Source of the DNA: Teichococcus vastitatis
GTDB lineage: Bacteria; Pseudomonadota; Alphaproteobacteria; Acetobacterales; Acetobacteraceae
DNA length: 40,926 nt
Direction of reading: 5' to 3'
Assembly (NCBI RefSeq): GCF_003604215.1
Contig: NZ_QXGS01000025.1
Coordinates: 1 to 40,926, forward strand
The position numbers and the translations under genes are program-made. Shown one piece after another: positions 7,631-16,006 of the stretch. The notes below the pieces were generated by a model. The model made no database searches. It saw nothing but the letters and a program-made list of their open reading frames with translations, and was not told the origin of the DNA. Every line of letters begins with the position of its first letter. Positions within the stretch are counted from its first letter, which is position 1.

Positions 7631-8661
7631 GCCAGAGCCTGGACAAGGTTCCCGCCACCGTCGTCACCGGCTTCCTCGGCGCGGGCAAGACCACGCTGCT
7701 GCGCCACCTGATAAGCCATGCCAATGGCCGCCGCATCGCCGTCATCGTCAACGAGTTCGGCGCCCTCGGCGTGGATGGCGAGACGCTGAAGGATTGCGGC
7801 ATCCCCGGCTGCGAGGCGGAGAACATCGTCGAGCTGTCCAATGGCTGCCTGTGCTGCACCGTCGCCGACGACTTCATCCCGACATTGCAAACCCTGCTCG
7901 ACCGCCCGAACCCGCCCGAGCACATCCTGATCGAAACCTCTGGCCTGGCGCTGCCGAAGCCGCTGATCAAGGCGTTCAACTGGCCCGCCATCCGCTCCCG
8001 CGTCACGGTGGACGGGGTGGTGACGGTGGTGGACGGTCCTGCGGTGGCCGAGGGCCGCTTCGCCGACGACCCGGAGGCCGTCGCCGCCCAGCGCGCCGCC
8101 GACCCCTCGCTCGACCACGACAACCCCCTCGCTGAGGTCTACGAGGACCAGCTCAACGCCGCCGACATCGTGGTGCTGAACAAGGCCGACCTGCTGGACC
8201 CGGCGGCGCTGGAGCGGCTGCGGGCCGAGATCGGCGCGCGGCTGCCGCGCGCGGTGAAGGTGGTGCCGGCGCGTGACGGGGCGCTGGAGCCCGCCGTGCT
8301 GCTCGGCCTCGCCGCCGCCGCCGAGGACGACCTCGATGCCCGGCCCTCGCACCACGATGCGGAGGATGGCGCGCACGAGCACGATGATTTCGACAGCTTC
8401 GTGGTGGTGCTGCCGGAGTATGACAGCGCCGACGCCCTGCTGGCCCGCCTGCCGGAGGTCGCCGCCGCGCATGACATCCTGCGCATCAAGGGCTTCGTGC
8501 GGCTGAAGGGCAAGCCGATGCGCCTGGCCGTGCAGGGGGTGGGCCGGCGCTTCCGCGCGCATTTCGACCGTGCCTGGGCGGATGACCGGGACGGGCACCT
8601 GGTGGTGATCGGCCAGGCGGGCATGAACCAGGACGCGATCGCCCGGGCCATCCTGGGGTAG
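7627..8661 (+). CDS. cobW: CobW, COG0523 family GTPase (metal chaperone)
   Basis: G3E-family GTPase, 344 residues. GFLGAGKT is at residues 15-22, the metal-binding CxCC is at 74-77 (GCLCC), LIETSGLALP is the switch region and NKAD the guanine-specificity motif. A histidine/acidic stretch (SHHDAEDGAHEHDDFD, about residues 241-256) precedes the C-terminal CobW_C domain. Known family members bind a metal in a GTP-dependent way; CobW is thought to deliver cobalt to the CobNST chelatase. The start overlaps the stop of the DUF1636 gene, and cobN follows after 43 nt, so all three should share the riboswitch. The longer upstream open frame is not used because it runs through the DUF1636 gene. Confidence 0.95.
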   Translation: MSQSLDKVPATVVTGFLGAGKTTLLRHLISHANGRRIAVIVNEFGALGVDGETLKDCGIPGCEAENIVELSNGCLCCTVADDFIPTLQTLLDRPNPPEHILIETSGLALPKPLIKAFNWPAIRSRVTVDGVVTVVDGPAVAEGRFADDPEAVAAQRAADPSLDHDNPLAEVYEDQLNAADIVVLNKADLLDPAALERLRAEIGARLPRAVKVVPARDGALEPAVLLGLAAAAEDDLDARPSHHDAEDGAHEHDDFDSFVVVLPEYDSADALLARLPEVAAAHDILRIKGFVRLKGKPMRLAVQGVGRRFRAHFDRAWADDRDGHLVVIGQAGMNQDAIARAILG

Positions 8662-8670
8662 CGTGGTCCC

Positions 8671-8685
8671 GAAGGCCCGGCCTTC
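8671..8685 (+). repeat. Hairpin between cobW and cobN
   Basis: A 6-bp stem (8671-8676 with 8680-8685) and 3-nt loop lie between the cobW stop and the cobN ribosome site (AAAGGTGAGA at 8691-8700). It may uncouple or tune cobN translation; there is no U-run, so it is not a terminator. Confidence 0.3.
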
Positions 8686-8704
8686 CGGCGAAAGGTGAGA
8701 CGCG

Positions 8705-11700
8705 TTGCACCTGTTGCGGCAAGAAACACGCACCCTGGACGAGATGGAGCAGGCCGAGGATCTCGGCCATGCACCGGCCGACCTCGTGCTGCTGTCCTTC
8801 ACCGACAGCGACCTCGGCGCCGCCGCCGCCGCCTGGCAGTCGCTGCCGGAGCCGCGCCCGACGCTGCGCCTCGCCAGCCTGGCCCGCCTGCGCCACCCCA
8901 TGTCGGTGGATCTGTACGCCGAGGACGTGCTGAGCCGCGCGCGCTGCATCGTGATCCGCCTGCTGGGCGGGCTGGATTACTGGCGCTACGGCGCCGAGGA
9001 GGTGTCGGCGCTGTGCCGGCGGCAGGGCATCCCGCTCGCCATCCTGCCCGGGGATGGGCGGCAGGATGCGCGGCTCGCCGCCCTTTCCACCGTGCCGGAC
9101 GCGGTGCGGGTCCGCCTTGATGCCTGCCTGCATGAGGGCGGGGTGGAGAACCATCGCGCCGCGCTGCGCCTGGCCGCGCATTGCGCCGGTCTGGCACCGG
9201 ATGACGCGGCGCCGCCGCTGCGCCGCCCCGCCTGCGGCGAACACCCGCTGGGACAGGAGGAGGATGCGCCGCAGGCCGTGATCGCCTTCTACCGCTCGCA
9301 TCTGATGGCCGGCGACATCGCGCCGCTGGAAGCGCTGGCCGCGGCGCTGCGGCGGGGCGGGCTCCAGGTTCGCGGCCTTTACGCCGCCAGCCTGAAGGAT
9401 GCCGAATGCGCCGGCTTCGTGGCCGCGCGCCTGGCCGAATGGCGCCCGGTCGTGGTGCTGAACGCCACCGCCTTCTCGGCCCGGCAGGGCACGGCCTCGC
9501 CGCTCGACGCGGCCGGATCACCGGTGCTGCAGCTGCTGCTCTCCGGCGCCCCGCGCGATGCCTGGGCGGCCTCCACCCGCGGCCTGGGGCAGAGCGACCT
9601 CGCCATGCAGCTGGTGCTGCCGGAGCTGGACGGGCGCCTCGCCACCACCGCCATCGGCTTCAAGCAGGAAGCGCCGCCGATCCCGGGCCTGGACCATGCG
9701 CGAACCCTGCTGGCGCCGGATGCGGAGGGCATCGCGCTGGCCGCCGACCGGGCGCTGGGCTGGGCGCGGCTGGCCGGCACCCCGCGCGCCGGGCGCCGCG
9801 TCGCCGTGCTGCTGTCCGACTACCCGGCGGTGGGCGGCCAGGCCGGGCACGCGGTGGGGCTGGACAGCTTCGCCAGCCTGTCCGCCCTGCTGCGCGACCT
9901 GGGCGATGCCGGCTATGGCACGGAAACCCCCGAGGCAGCCGGGCTCGCCCGCGCCCTGACCACGGGTGCCGCCACGCCGTTCCTGAGCCTGCGGGACTAC
10001 GGCGCCCTGTTCGCCACCCTGCCCGCGGTGCTGCGCGAGGCCGTCACCGCCGCCTGGGGCGCGCCGGAACAGGACCCGTCGCTGCGGAACGGCGCCTTCG
10101 CCCTGCGCCACCGGCGGCTCGGCCACGTCACGGTGGCGGTGCAGCCGGAGCGCGGCAGCCGCCTCGACCGGCGCGAGGGCTACCACGACCCGGACACGCC
10201 GCCGCGCCACGGCTACCTCGCCTTTCACCTTTGGCTGCGCCGGGAGCACCACGCGCTGGTGCATCTCGGCACGCATGGCACGCTGGAATGGCTGCCGGGC
10301 AAGGCCGCCGCGCCTTCCGCCGCCTGCGCGCCCGCCGCCCTGCTGCGCGGGATGCCGGTGATCTATCCCTTCATCGTCAACAACCCGGGCGAGGCCGCCT
10401 ATGCCAAGCGCCGCCTCGGCGCGGTCACGCTCGGCCACCTGACGCCGCCGCTGCGCGCCGCCGGCAGCCACGGCGCGGCCGCCGAGCTGGAACGGCTGAT
10501 CGACGAATACGCCGCCGCCGATGGCCTCGACCGCCGCCGCGGCGCCATCCTGCGGCGCGAGATCCTGGACCGGGCCGACACCGCCGGCCTGCTGGCCGAG
10601 GGCAACATCCCGCGCGACCTGCCGGAGGAGGACGCGCTGGCCCGGCTCGACGCCTGGCTGTGCGACGTGAAGGAGATGCAGATCCGCGACGGGCTGCACG
10701 TCTTCGGCCGCGCGCCATCGCCGGAGCGACGCGATGCGCTGCTCGCCGCCCTGCCCGCCGGCACCGACCCGGCGCGGCTGGATGCCTCCCCGGCCGCCGA
10801 GCGGAAGGCGCTGCTGGCGGCGCTGGACGGCCGCTTCGTGCAGCCCGGCCCGGCCGGCGCACCGACGCGGGGCCGTGCCGACGTGCTGCCCACCGGGCGC
10901 AACCTGTTCAGCATCGACCCGCGCGGCGTGCCGAGCCGTTCCGCCCTGGTGCTGGCCGAGAAGGCCGCCACCGAGCTGCTGCGCCGCCACCGCCAGGACC
11001 ATGGCGACTGGCCGCGTGCCCTGGTGATCGACCTTTGGGGCTCCACCACGCTGCGCACCGGGGGCGAGGACCTGGCGCTGGCCCTGGTGCTGATGGGGGC
11101 TAAGCCGCTGTGGGACGCCGCCTCGGCCCGCGTGACAGGGGTGGAGATCCTGCCGCTCGCGCTGCTGGACCGGCCGCGGATCGACGTCACGCTGCGCATT
11201 TCCGGCCTGTTCCGAGATGCCTTCCCGGCGCAGATCGCGCTGTTCGACGAGGCGGTGCGCGTCCTCGCCGCCCGGCAGGACGAGGATAATGGCTGGAATC
11301 CCCTGGCCGACGCCGCGCGCGGGCTGGAGGGCGAGGCGCTGCGCCGCGCCACGCTGCGCATCTTCGGCGCCGCGCCCGGCCAGTACGGCACCGGGCTGGA
11401 GGAGCGCATCGCGCGCGGCACCTGGGAGCACCGGAACGAGTTGGGCGAGGCCTATCTGGACGCTTCCGCCGCCGCCTATGGCCGCGGCCGGGACGGCACG
11501 CCGGAGCGCGCGGCGCTGGCCGCCCGCCTCGCCGCCACCGACGCCATCCTGCACGGCCAGGACCATGCCGAGGCCGACCTGCTCGACAGCCCCGACTTCG
11601 CCGCGCACCAGGGGGGCCTGGGCGCTGCCGCCGCCGCGCTGGGCGCCGCGCCCGCGCTCTACCACGCCGACACCAGCCGCCCCGACGCGCCGCGCATCCG

Positions 11701-12019
11701 CGCGCTGGAGGAGGAGATCGCCCGGGTGGTGCGCGGCCGCGCCGCCAACCCGGCCTGGATCGCCGGCATGATGCGGCACGGCCAGCAGGGCGCGCTGCAC
11801 ATCGCCCGGGGGCTGGAAGGGCTGCACGCCTTCGCCGCCACCGTTCCGGCGCGGTTCGATCGGCAGTTCGACCTGTTGTTCGAGGCGACGCTGGGCGATC
11901 CGGCGGTGGAAGCCTTCCTGTCCGAGCACAATCCGGCGGCGCTGGATGCCATGCGCGCCCGCTTCGTCGAGGCGCGCGACCGCGGCCTGTGGCGCCCGCG
12001 CCGGAACAGCGTGCCGTGA
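8705..12019 (+). CDS. cobN: Cobaltochelatase subunit CobN
   Basis: Large subunit of the ATP-dependent aerobic cobaltochelatase (CobNST), which inserts Co2+ into hydrogenobyrinate a,c-diamide in the cytoplasm; related to the H subunit of Mg-chelatase. The 1104-residue product has the family core, including HLGTHGTLEWLPGK, VIYPFIVNNPGEAAYAKRR, RDGLHVFGRAP, LPTGRNLFSIDPR and the C-terminal AWIAGMMRHGQQGA region. It is shorter than the roughly 1250-1280 residues usual for CobN, mainly by a compact N-terminal third. The start is TTG at 8705 with AAAGGTGAGA just upstream; I see no better start. The two AAA+ partners CobS and CobT are not in the window. The stop overlaps cobG (GTGA). Confidence 0.95.
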   Translation: MHLLRQETRTLDEMEQAEDLGHAPADLVLLSFTDSDLGAAAAAWQSLPEPRPTLRLASLARLRHPMSVDLYAEDVLSRARCIVIRLLGGLDYWRYGAEEVSALCRRQGIPLAILPGDGRQDARLAALSTVPDAVRVRLDACLHEGGVENHRAALRLAAHCAGLAPDDAAPPLRRPACGEHPLGQEEDAPQAVIAFYRSHLMAGDIAPLEALAAALRRGGLQVRGLYAASLKDAECAGFVAARLAEWRPVVVLNATAFSARQGTASPLDAAGSPVLQLLLSGAPRDAWAASTRGLGQSDLAMQLVLPELDGRLATTAIGFKQEAPPIPGLDHARTLLAPDAEGIALAADRALGWARLAGTPRAGRRVAVLLSDYPAVGGQAGHAVGLDSFASLSALLRDLGDAGYGTETPEAAGLARALTTGAATPFLSLRDYGALFATLPAVLREAVTAAWGAPEQDPSLRNGAFALRHRRLGHVTVAVQPERGSRLDRREGYHDPDTPPRHGYLAFHLWLRREHHALVHLGTHGTLEWLPGKAAAPSAACAPAALLRGMPVIYPFIVNNPGEAAYAKRRLGAVTLGHLTPPLRAAGSHGAAAELERLIDEYAAADGLDRRRGAILRREILDRADTAGLLAEGNIPRDLPEEDALARLDAWLCDVKEMQIRDGLHVFGRAPSPERRDALLAALPAGTDPARLDASPAAERKALLAALDGRFVQPGPAGAPTRGRADVLPTGRNLFSIDPRGVPSRSALVLAEKAATELLRRHRQDHGDWPRALVIDLWGSTTLRTGGEDLALALVLMGAKPLWDAASARVTGVEILPLALLDRPRIDVTLRISGLFRDAFPAQIALFDEAVRVLAARQDEDNGWNPLADAARGLEGEALRRATLRIFGAAPGQYGTGLEERIARGTWEHRNELGEAYLDASAAAYGRGRDGTPERAALAARLAATDAILHGQDHAEADLLDSPDFAAHQGGLGAAAAALGAAPALYHADTSRPDAPRIRALEEEIARVVRGRAANPAWIAGMMRHGQQGALHIARGLEGLHAFAATVPARFDRQFDLLFEATLGDPAVEAFLSEHNPAALDAMRARFVEARDRGLWRPRRNSVP

Positions 12020-13173
12020 CCGCGCGGCGCGGCTGGTGCCCCTCGCTGCACGAGCCGATGCGCTCGGGCGATGGCTGGCTGACCCGGGTCAAGCCGCCGC
12101 GCGGGCAGCTCACGGCGGCGCAGGCGCGCCTCATCGCCGGTGCCGCGCCCGGCTGGATCGAGGCGACGCAGCGCGGCAACCTGCAGCTGCGCGGCTTCGC
12201 GGAGGACGCGCTCGCACCCTTCGCCGAAGCCATGCGGGCGGCGGGCCTGGCCAGCGGCGATCTCGGGATCGAGCGGCGGCGCAACATCATCGCCCCGCCG
12301 CTGCTGGGCCATGACTCGACCCTGGCACCCGGCGCGGCGGCCTGGCTCGGGGCGCTGGAAGCGATGCTGGCGGATGCGGCGCTGGCGGAGCTGCCGGGCA
12401 AGTTCGGCCTGGCGCTGGATGCCGGCGGCGTGCTGCCGCTGGGCGATGTGGCGGCGGACATCACCCTGCGCCTGTTGGCGGGCGAGGCCACGCTCCACAT
12501 CCCCGGCGCCACCGCGCGCGGCGTGGCGCCTGGCCATGTGGCGGCGCTGATCCGCGCGGTGCTGGCGGTGCCCGGTGCCGGCCGCCTTCGCGAGGCGACG
12601 GCGGCGCTCGGGCCTGTCGCCTTGCTGGCCCGCGCCGGACTGCGCGCCGAGCCGCCGCGGCCCGCACCGCCCGCGCCGCTTCCGGTCGGCCTGCTGCCCG
12701 GCGCCACCGGCTTCGGCCTGCCCTTCGGACAGATGAGCGCCGGAGACCTGCACCGCCTGGCTGACCTGGCCGAGCGGAAGGGCGATGGCGTGCTGTGCAT
12801 CACCCCCTGGCGCGCCATCCTGCTGCCGGGCCTTGCCGATCCGGCCATGCCGGCGGCCGGGATGGGCCGCCTCATCACCGACCCCGACGATCCGCGCCTC
12901 GGCATCCGCGCCTGCCCCGGCACGGCCGGCTGCGCCAGCGGGCTGGCCGACAGCCGCGCCGATGCCGCCCGCATCGCCGCCCTGCCGCGCGGTCCGGGCT
13001 TGCTGCACGTCTCGGGCTGCGCCAAAGGCTGCGCCCATCCGGGCCCGGCGGCGCGGGTGCTGGTGGCCGAGGCTCAAGGACGCTACGCCCTGGTGCGCGG
13101 CGGCCGCGCCGGCGACACGCCCGCCCGGCGCGACCTTTCCCTGGCCGAGGCAGCGGCGGAACTGAACCGATGA
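12016..13173 (+). CDS. cobG: Precorrin-3B synthase
   Basis: Oxygen-dependent monooxygenase that hydroxylates precorrin-3A at C20 and forms the ring-A lactone, preparing ring contraction; it marks the aerobic pathway. It belongs to the nitrite/sulfite reductase fold. Cys300, Cys306, Cys335 and Cys339 (counted from this start) form the CX5C...CX3C motif for the [4Fe-4S] cluster. An N-terminal ferredoxin-like half domain contains ATQRGNLQLRG. I take GTG at 12016, whose GTGA overlaps the cobN stop; an ATG at 11989 would add nine residues and overlap cobN by 31 nt. The product has 385 residues. The stop overlaps the cobH start by 4 nt. Confidence 0.94.
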   Translation: MTARRGWCPSLHEPMRSGDGWLTRVKPPRGQLTAAQARLIAGAAPGWIEATQRGNLQLRGFAEDALAPFAEAMRAAGLASGDLGIERRRNIIAPPLLGHDSTLAPGAAAWLGALEAMLADAALAELPGKFGLALDAGGVLPLGDVAADITLRLLAGEATLHIPGATARGVAPGHVAALIRAVLAVPGAGRLREATAALGPVALLARAGLRAEPPRPAPPAPLPVGLLPGATGFGLPFGQMSAGDLHRLADLAERKGDGVLCITPWRAILLPGLADPAMPAAGMGRLITDPDDPRLGIRACPGTAGCASGLADSRADAARIAALPRGPGLLHVSGCAKGCAHPGPAARVLVAEAQGRYALVRGGRAGDTPARRDLSLAEAAAELNR

Positions 13174-13796
13174 CCCATGACTACATCCGCGACGGCGCGG
13201 CCATTTACGCCAGATCCTTCGCCATCATCCGCGCCGAGGCCGATCTGGCGCGCTTCTCGGACGCCGAGGCGCGGATCGCGGTGCGCATGATCCATTCCTG
13301 CGGGCTGGTGCCCGTGGCGCAGCAGATCCGCTTCGCCCCCGGCTTCGCCGATGCGGCGCGCGCCGCCCTGCTGCGCGGCGCCCCGATCCTGTGCGACGCG
13401 AAGATGGTGGCGCAGGGCATCACCCGCGCCCGGCTGCCGGCCAACAACGAGATCCTCTGCACCCTGGCCGACCCGCGCGTGCCCGGGCACGCCAGCACGA
13501 TCGGCAACACCCGCTCCGCCGCCGCGCTGGATTTCTGGGGCGAGAAGCTCCGCGGCGCCGTGGTGGCCATCGGCAACGCGCCCACCGCGCTGTTCCACCT
13601 GCTGGAGCTGATGGATGCCGGCGCGCCGCCGCCGGCCGCCATCATCGGCCTGCCGGTCGGCTTTGTCGGCGCCGCCGAAAGCAAGCAAGCGCTGGCCGCC
13701 GACAACCGCGTGCCCTGGATGATCGTCGAGGGCCGGCTCGGCGGCAGCGCCATGGCCGTCGCCGCCGTCAATGCCCTGGCCTCCGAGCAGGAATAA
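13170..13796 (+). CDS. cobH: Precorrin-8X methylmutase
   Basis: Moves the methyl group from C11 to C12, turning precorrin-8X into hydrogenobyrinic acid. The 208-residue product has the family length. The catalytic histidine is His42 in VRMIHSCGL, equivalent to His43 of the Pseudomonas denitrificans enzyme. GAPILCDAKMVAQGI, NNEILC and a GLPVGFVGAAESK stretch are typical. The ATG at 13170 overlaps the cobG stop; the frame is open upstream inside cobG but is not coding there. Its TAA shares one base with the cobI ATG (TAATG), indicating translational coupling. Confidence 0.97.
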   Translation: MTHDYIRDGAAIYARSFAIIRAEADLARFSDAEARIAVRMIHSCGLVPVAQQIRFAPGFADAARAALLRGAPILCDAKMVAQGITRARLPANNEILCTLADPRVPGHASTIGNTRSAAALDFWGEKLRGAVVAIGNAPTALFHLLELMDAGAPPPAAIIGLPVGFVGAAESKQALAADNRVPWMIVEGRLGGSAMAVAAVNALASEQE

Positions 13797-14521
13797 TGGC
13801 CGGCACCCTGCACATCCTGGGCGTCGGGCCGGGCGATCCGGAGCTGGTGACGCTGCGGGCGGCGCGCATCCTGGGCGCGGCGCCGGTGTTCGCCGGCTTT
13901 GCCAAGCGCGGCCGCCCGGGCCACGCCTTCGGCATCGCCGCGCCGCACCTGAACCCGGCGGCGCGGGAACTGCGCTTCGAATACCCCTACACCACGGACC
14001 TGCCGGTGGAGGACCCGCGCTACCCCGACGCCATGGCCGCCTTCTACGACACCAGCGCCGCCACGGTCGCCGCCGAGCTGTGCGAGGGCCGCGACGTGGC
14101 GCTGCTGTGCGAGGGCGATCCCTTCCTGTACGGCTCGGCCATGTACCTGTTTGACCGGCTGCGCGGCGCGCACCGCGTCGAGGTGACGCCGGGCATCACC
14201 GCCATGTCCGGCTGCTGGTCGCGCGCCGGGGCACCGATGGTGCATGGCGACGACCTTCTTTCCGTGCTGCCCGCCACCCTGCCCGCCGCCGCGCTGGCCG
14301 AGGCGCTCGGACGCTGCGACGCCGCGGTGGTGATGAAGCTCGGCCGCAACCTGCCCAAGCTGCGCGCCGTGCTGGACGAACTCGGCCTGACGAACCGCGC
14401 CATCTATGCCGAGCGTGGCTGCATGGCGGGCGAGCGCATCCTGAAGCTGGCCGAGCGCGACAATGCCCCGGCCCCTTATTTCGCCTTGGTGCTGATCCCG
14501 GGGCGGCGAGGCGTACGATGA
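13796..14521 (+). CDS. cobI: Precorrin-2 C20-methyltransferase
   Basis: Adds the C20 methyl group to precorrin-2 using S-adenosylmethionine, giving precorrin-3A. 241 residues with the tetrapyrrole methylase fold: LHILGVGPGDPELVTLRA at the N-terminus, VALLCEGDPFLYGS, VEVTPGITAMSG and the MVHGDD segment that is usual in CobI/CbiL. The start is the ATG in TAATG at the end of cobH; the stop overlaps the cobJ start by 4 nt. This supplies the CobG substrate. Confidence 0.96.
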   Translation: MAGTLHILGVGPGDPELVTLRAARILGAAPVFAGFAKRGRPGHAFGIAAPHLNPAARELRFEYPYTTDLPVEDPRYPDAMAAFYDTSAATVAAELCEGRDVALLCEGDPFLYGSAMYLFDRLRGAHRVEVTPGITAMSGCWSRAGAPMVHGDDLLSVLPATLPAAALAEALGRCDAAVVMKLGRNLPKLRAVLDELGLTNRAIYAERGCMAGERILKLAERDNAPAPYFALVLIPGRRGVR

Positions 14522-15261
14522 GCGGCACGCTCCGCATCATCGGCCTCGGGCCCGGCGCGGCGTCGTTGCGCACGCCGGAAGCGGAGGCGGCGCTGGCCGG
14601 AGCCACCGACCTCCTCGGCTACGGCCCCTACCTCGCCCGCGTCGCCGCTCGCCCGGAACAGCGCCTCCATCCCACCGACAACCGGGAGGAGCTGGACCGC
14701 GCCCGCCACGCGCTGCAACTGGCGGAGGGCGGTGCGCGGGTGGCGGTGGTGTCCTCCGGCGACCCCGGCGTGTTCGCCATGGCGGCGGCGGTGTTCGAGG
14801 CGCTGGAGCACGGCCCGGCCGCCTGGCACGCGCTGGACATCCAGGTGCTGCCCGGCATCTCCGCCATGTTCGCCGTGGCCGCCCGGCTGGGTGCCCCGCT
14901 GGGGCATGATTTCTGCGCCATCTCGCTGTCGGACAATTTGAAGCCCTGGGCGCTGGTGGAGCGCCGGCTGCGCCTGGCCGCCGAGGCCGGCTTCGCCATG
15001 GCGCTGTACAACCCGATCTCGCGCGCCCGGCCGTGGCAGCTCGGCCAGGCCTTCGGAATCCTGCGCGAGGTGTTGCCCGGCAGCGCGCCGGTCGCCTTCG
15101 CCACCGCCGTGTCCCGCCCCGAGGAGCGCATCCTGATCCGCCCGCTGGCCGAGGCCGATCCGGCGCTGGCCGACATGCGCACCCTGGTGCTGGTGGGCAG
15201 CGCCGCCACGCGGATGGCGGGGCGGTTTCTCTACACCCCGCGCTCGGCGAGCCTGGCATGA
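14518..15261 (+). CDS. cobJ: Precorrin-3B C17-methyltransferase
   Basis: Methylates C17 of precorrin-3B and drives ring contraction to precorrin-4. 247 residues, tetrapyrrole methylase fold: IIGLGPGAASLRTPEAEAAL, GYGPYL, VVSSGDPGVFAMA, VLPGISAMFAVAARLGAPLGHDF and ISLSDNLKPW are all hallmarks of CobJ/CbiH. It lacks the extra C-terminal domains seen in some CobJ fusions. The ATGA overlap with cobI fixes the start. The last 31 nt overlap the 3' end of cobK, which reads the other way, so this is the end of the first plus-strand run. Confidence 0.96.
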   Translation: MSGTLRIIGLGPGAASLRTPEAEAALAGATDLLGYGPYLARVAARPEQRLHPTDNREELDRARHALQLAEGGARVAVVSSGDPGVFAMAAAVFEALEHGPAAWHALDIQVLPGISAMFAVAARLGAPLGHDFCAISLSDNLKPWALVERRLRLAAEAGFAMALYNPISRARPWQLGQAFGILREVLPGSAPVAFATAVSRPEERILIRPLAEADPALADMRTLVLVGSAATRMAGRFLYTPRSASLA

Positions 15262-15986
15262 AGCCAGCGGAGCGCCGTCGCGGCATCCGGCACGGTATGC
15301 AGCCCCGGCGGCGGGGCTGGCCGCGCCAGCAGGATCACCGCGGCGCCGATCTCGCGCGCCGCCGCCAGCTTGGCCGCCGTGGCGGTACCGCCGGAATTCT
15401 TGCTCACCAGCGCCTCGATCCGATGGGCGGCGAGCAGGGCGCGCTCGGCCTCCGGAGCGAAGGGGCCGGTGGCGGCCAGCACGGTGGCGCGCGGCGGCAG
15501 CCATTCGGCAGGCGGTGGATCCACGGCGCGGACCAGGTAGTGGTGCTGCGGCGCCCCGTCGCGGAAGGGCAGGAGGTCCTTGCGGCCGATGGTCAGGAAC
15601 ACCCGGCGCGGTGCCTTGCCCAGCGCGGCGGCGGCCTCCGCCATGCTGGCCACCACGCGGTCACCGGGTTGCACCGGCCATTCCGGGCGGTTGATCCGCA
15701 GCAGCGGCACGCCGGCCAGGGCGGCGGCCTCGGCGGCGTTGCGGGTGATCTGCTGGGCAAAGGGATGGGTGGCATCCAGCAGCGCGGCCACGCGGGCCAT
15801 GCGCAGGTGATCCGCCAGTCCGGCCGCGCCGCCAAAGCCGCCGATGCGGGTGGGCAGCGGCAAGGGACGCGGGTTCCGGGTGGCGCCGGCCAGCGACAGG
15901 GTGGCGTCGAACCGCGCATCCTCCGCCAGGGCGCGGGCCAGAACCGCGCCTTCCGTTGTTCCCGCCAGCAACAGAACCCGCATCAT
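15231..15986 (-). CDS. cobK: Precorrin-6A reductase
   Basis: NADPH-dependent reductase that converts precorrin-6A to precorrin-6B. 251 residues. The N-terminus VLLLAGTTEGAVLARAL matches the family's nucleotide-binding opening; LLDATHPFAQQITRNAAEAA, VFLTIGRKDLLPF and VSKNSGGTATAAKL are family motifs. It lies antisense within an otherwise plus-strand run, overlapping the cobJ end by 31 nt and starting only 20 nt from the divergent cobL start. A strong AGGAGGT ribosome site at 15997-16003 serves the ATG at 15986; a second ATG follows directly. Its promoter must lie inside the cobL coding region. Confidence 0.96.
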   Translation of the reverse strand: MMRVLLLAGTTEGAVLARALAEDARFDATLSLAGATRNPRPLPLPTRIGGFGGAAGLADHLRMARVAALLDATHPFAQQITRNAAEAAALAGVPLLRINRPEWPVQPGDRVVASMAEAAAALGKAPRRVFLTIGRKDLLPFRDGAPQHHYLVRAVDPPPAEWLPPRATVLAATGPFAPEAERALLAAHRIEALVSKNSGGTATAAKLAAAREIGAAVILLARPAPPPGLHTVPDAATALRWLHARLAERGV

Positions 15987-15996
15987 CCCCTGCGAT

Positions 15997-16003
15997 ACCT
16001 CCT
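15997..16003 (-). promoter_or_regulatory. Ribosome binding site of cobK inside the 20-nt divergent gap
   Basis: On the minus strand AGGAGGT stands 10 nt before the cobK ATG. On the plus strand the same bases read ACCTCCT, so cobL, which starts at 16007, has no Shine-Dalgarno sequence in this gap. Confidence 0.7.
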
Positions 16004-16006
16004 GGC

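Noticed and set aside
9518-11929. 803-codon open frame on the minus strand
   Set aside because: It lies fully opposite cobN and has the Arg/Gly/Ala/Gln-rich composition typical of antisense frames in GC-rich DNA. No family pattern is visible.
12016-13173. Assignment as a sulfite or nitrite reductase
   Set aside because: The cluster motif is shared with those enzymes, but the short length, single half-domain pattern and position between cobN and cobH identify CobG.
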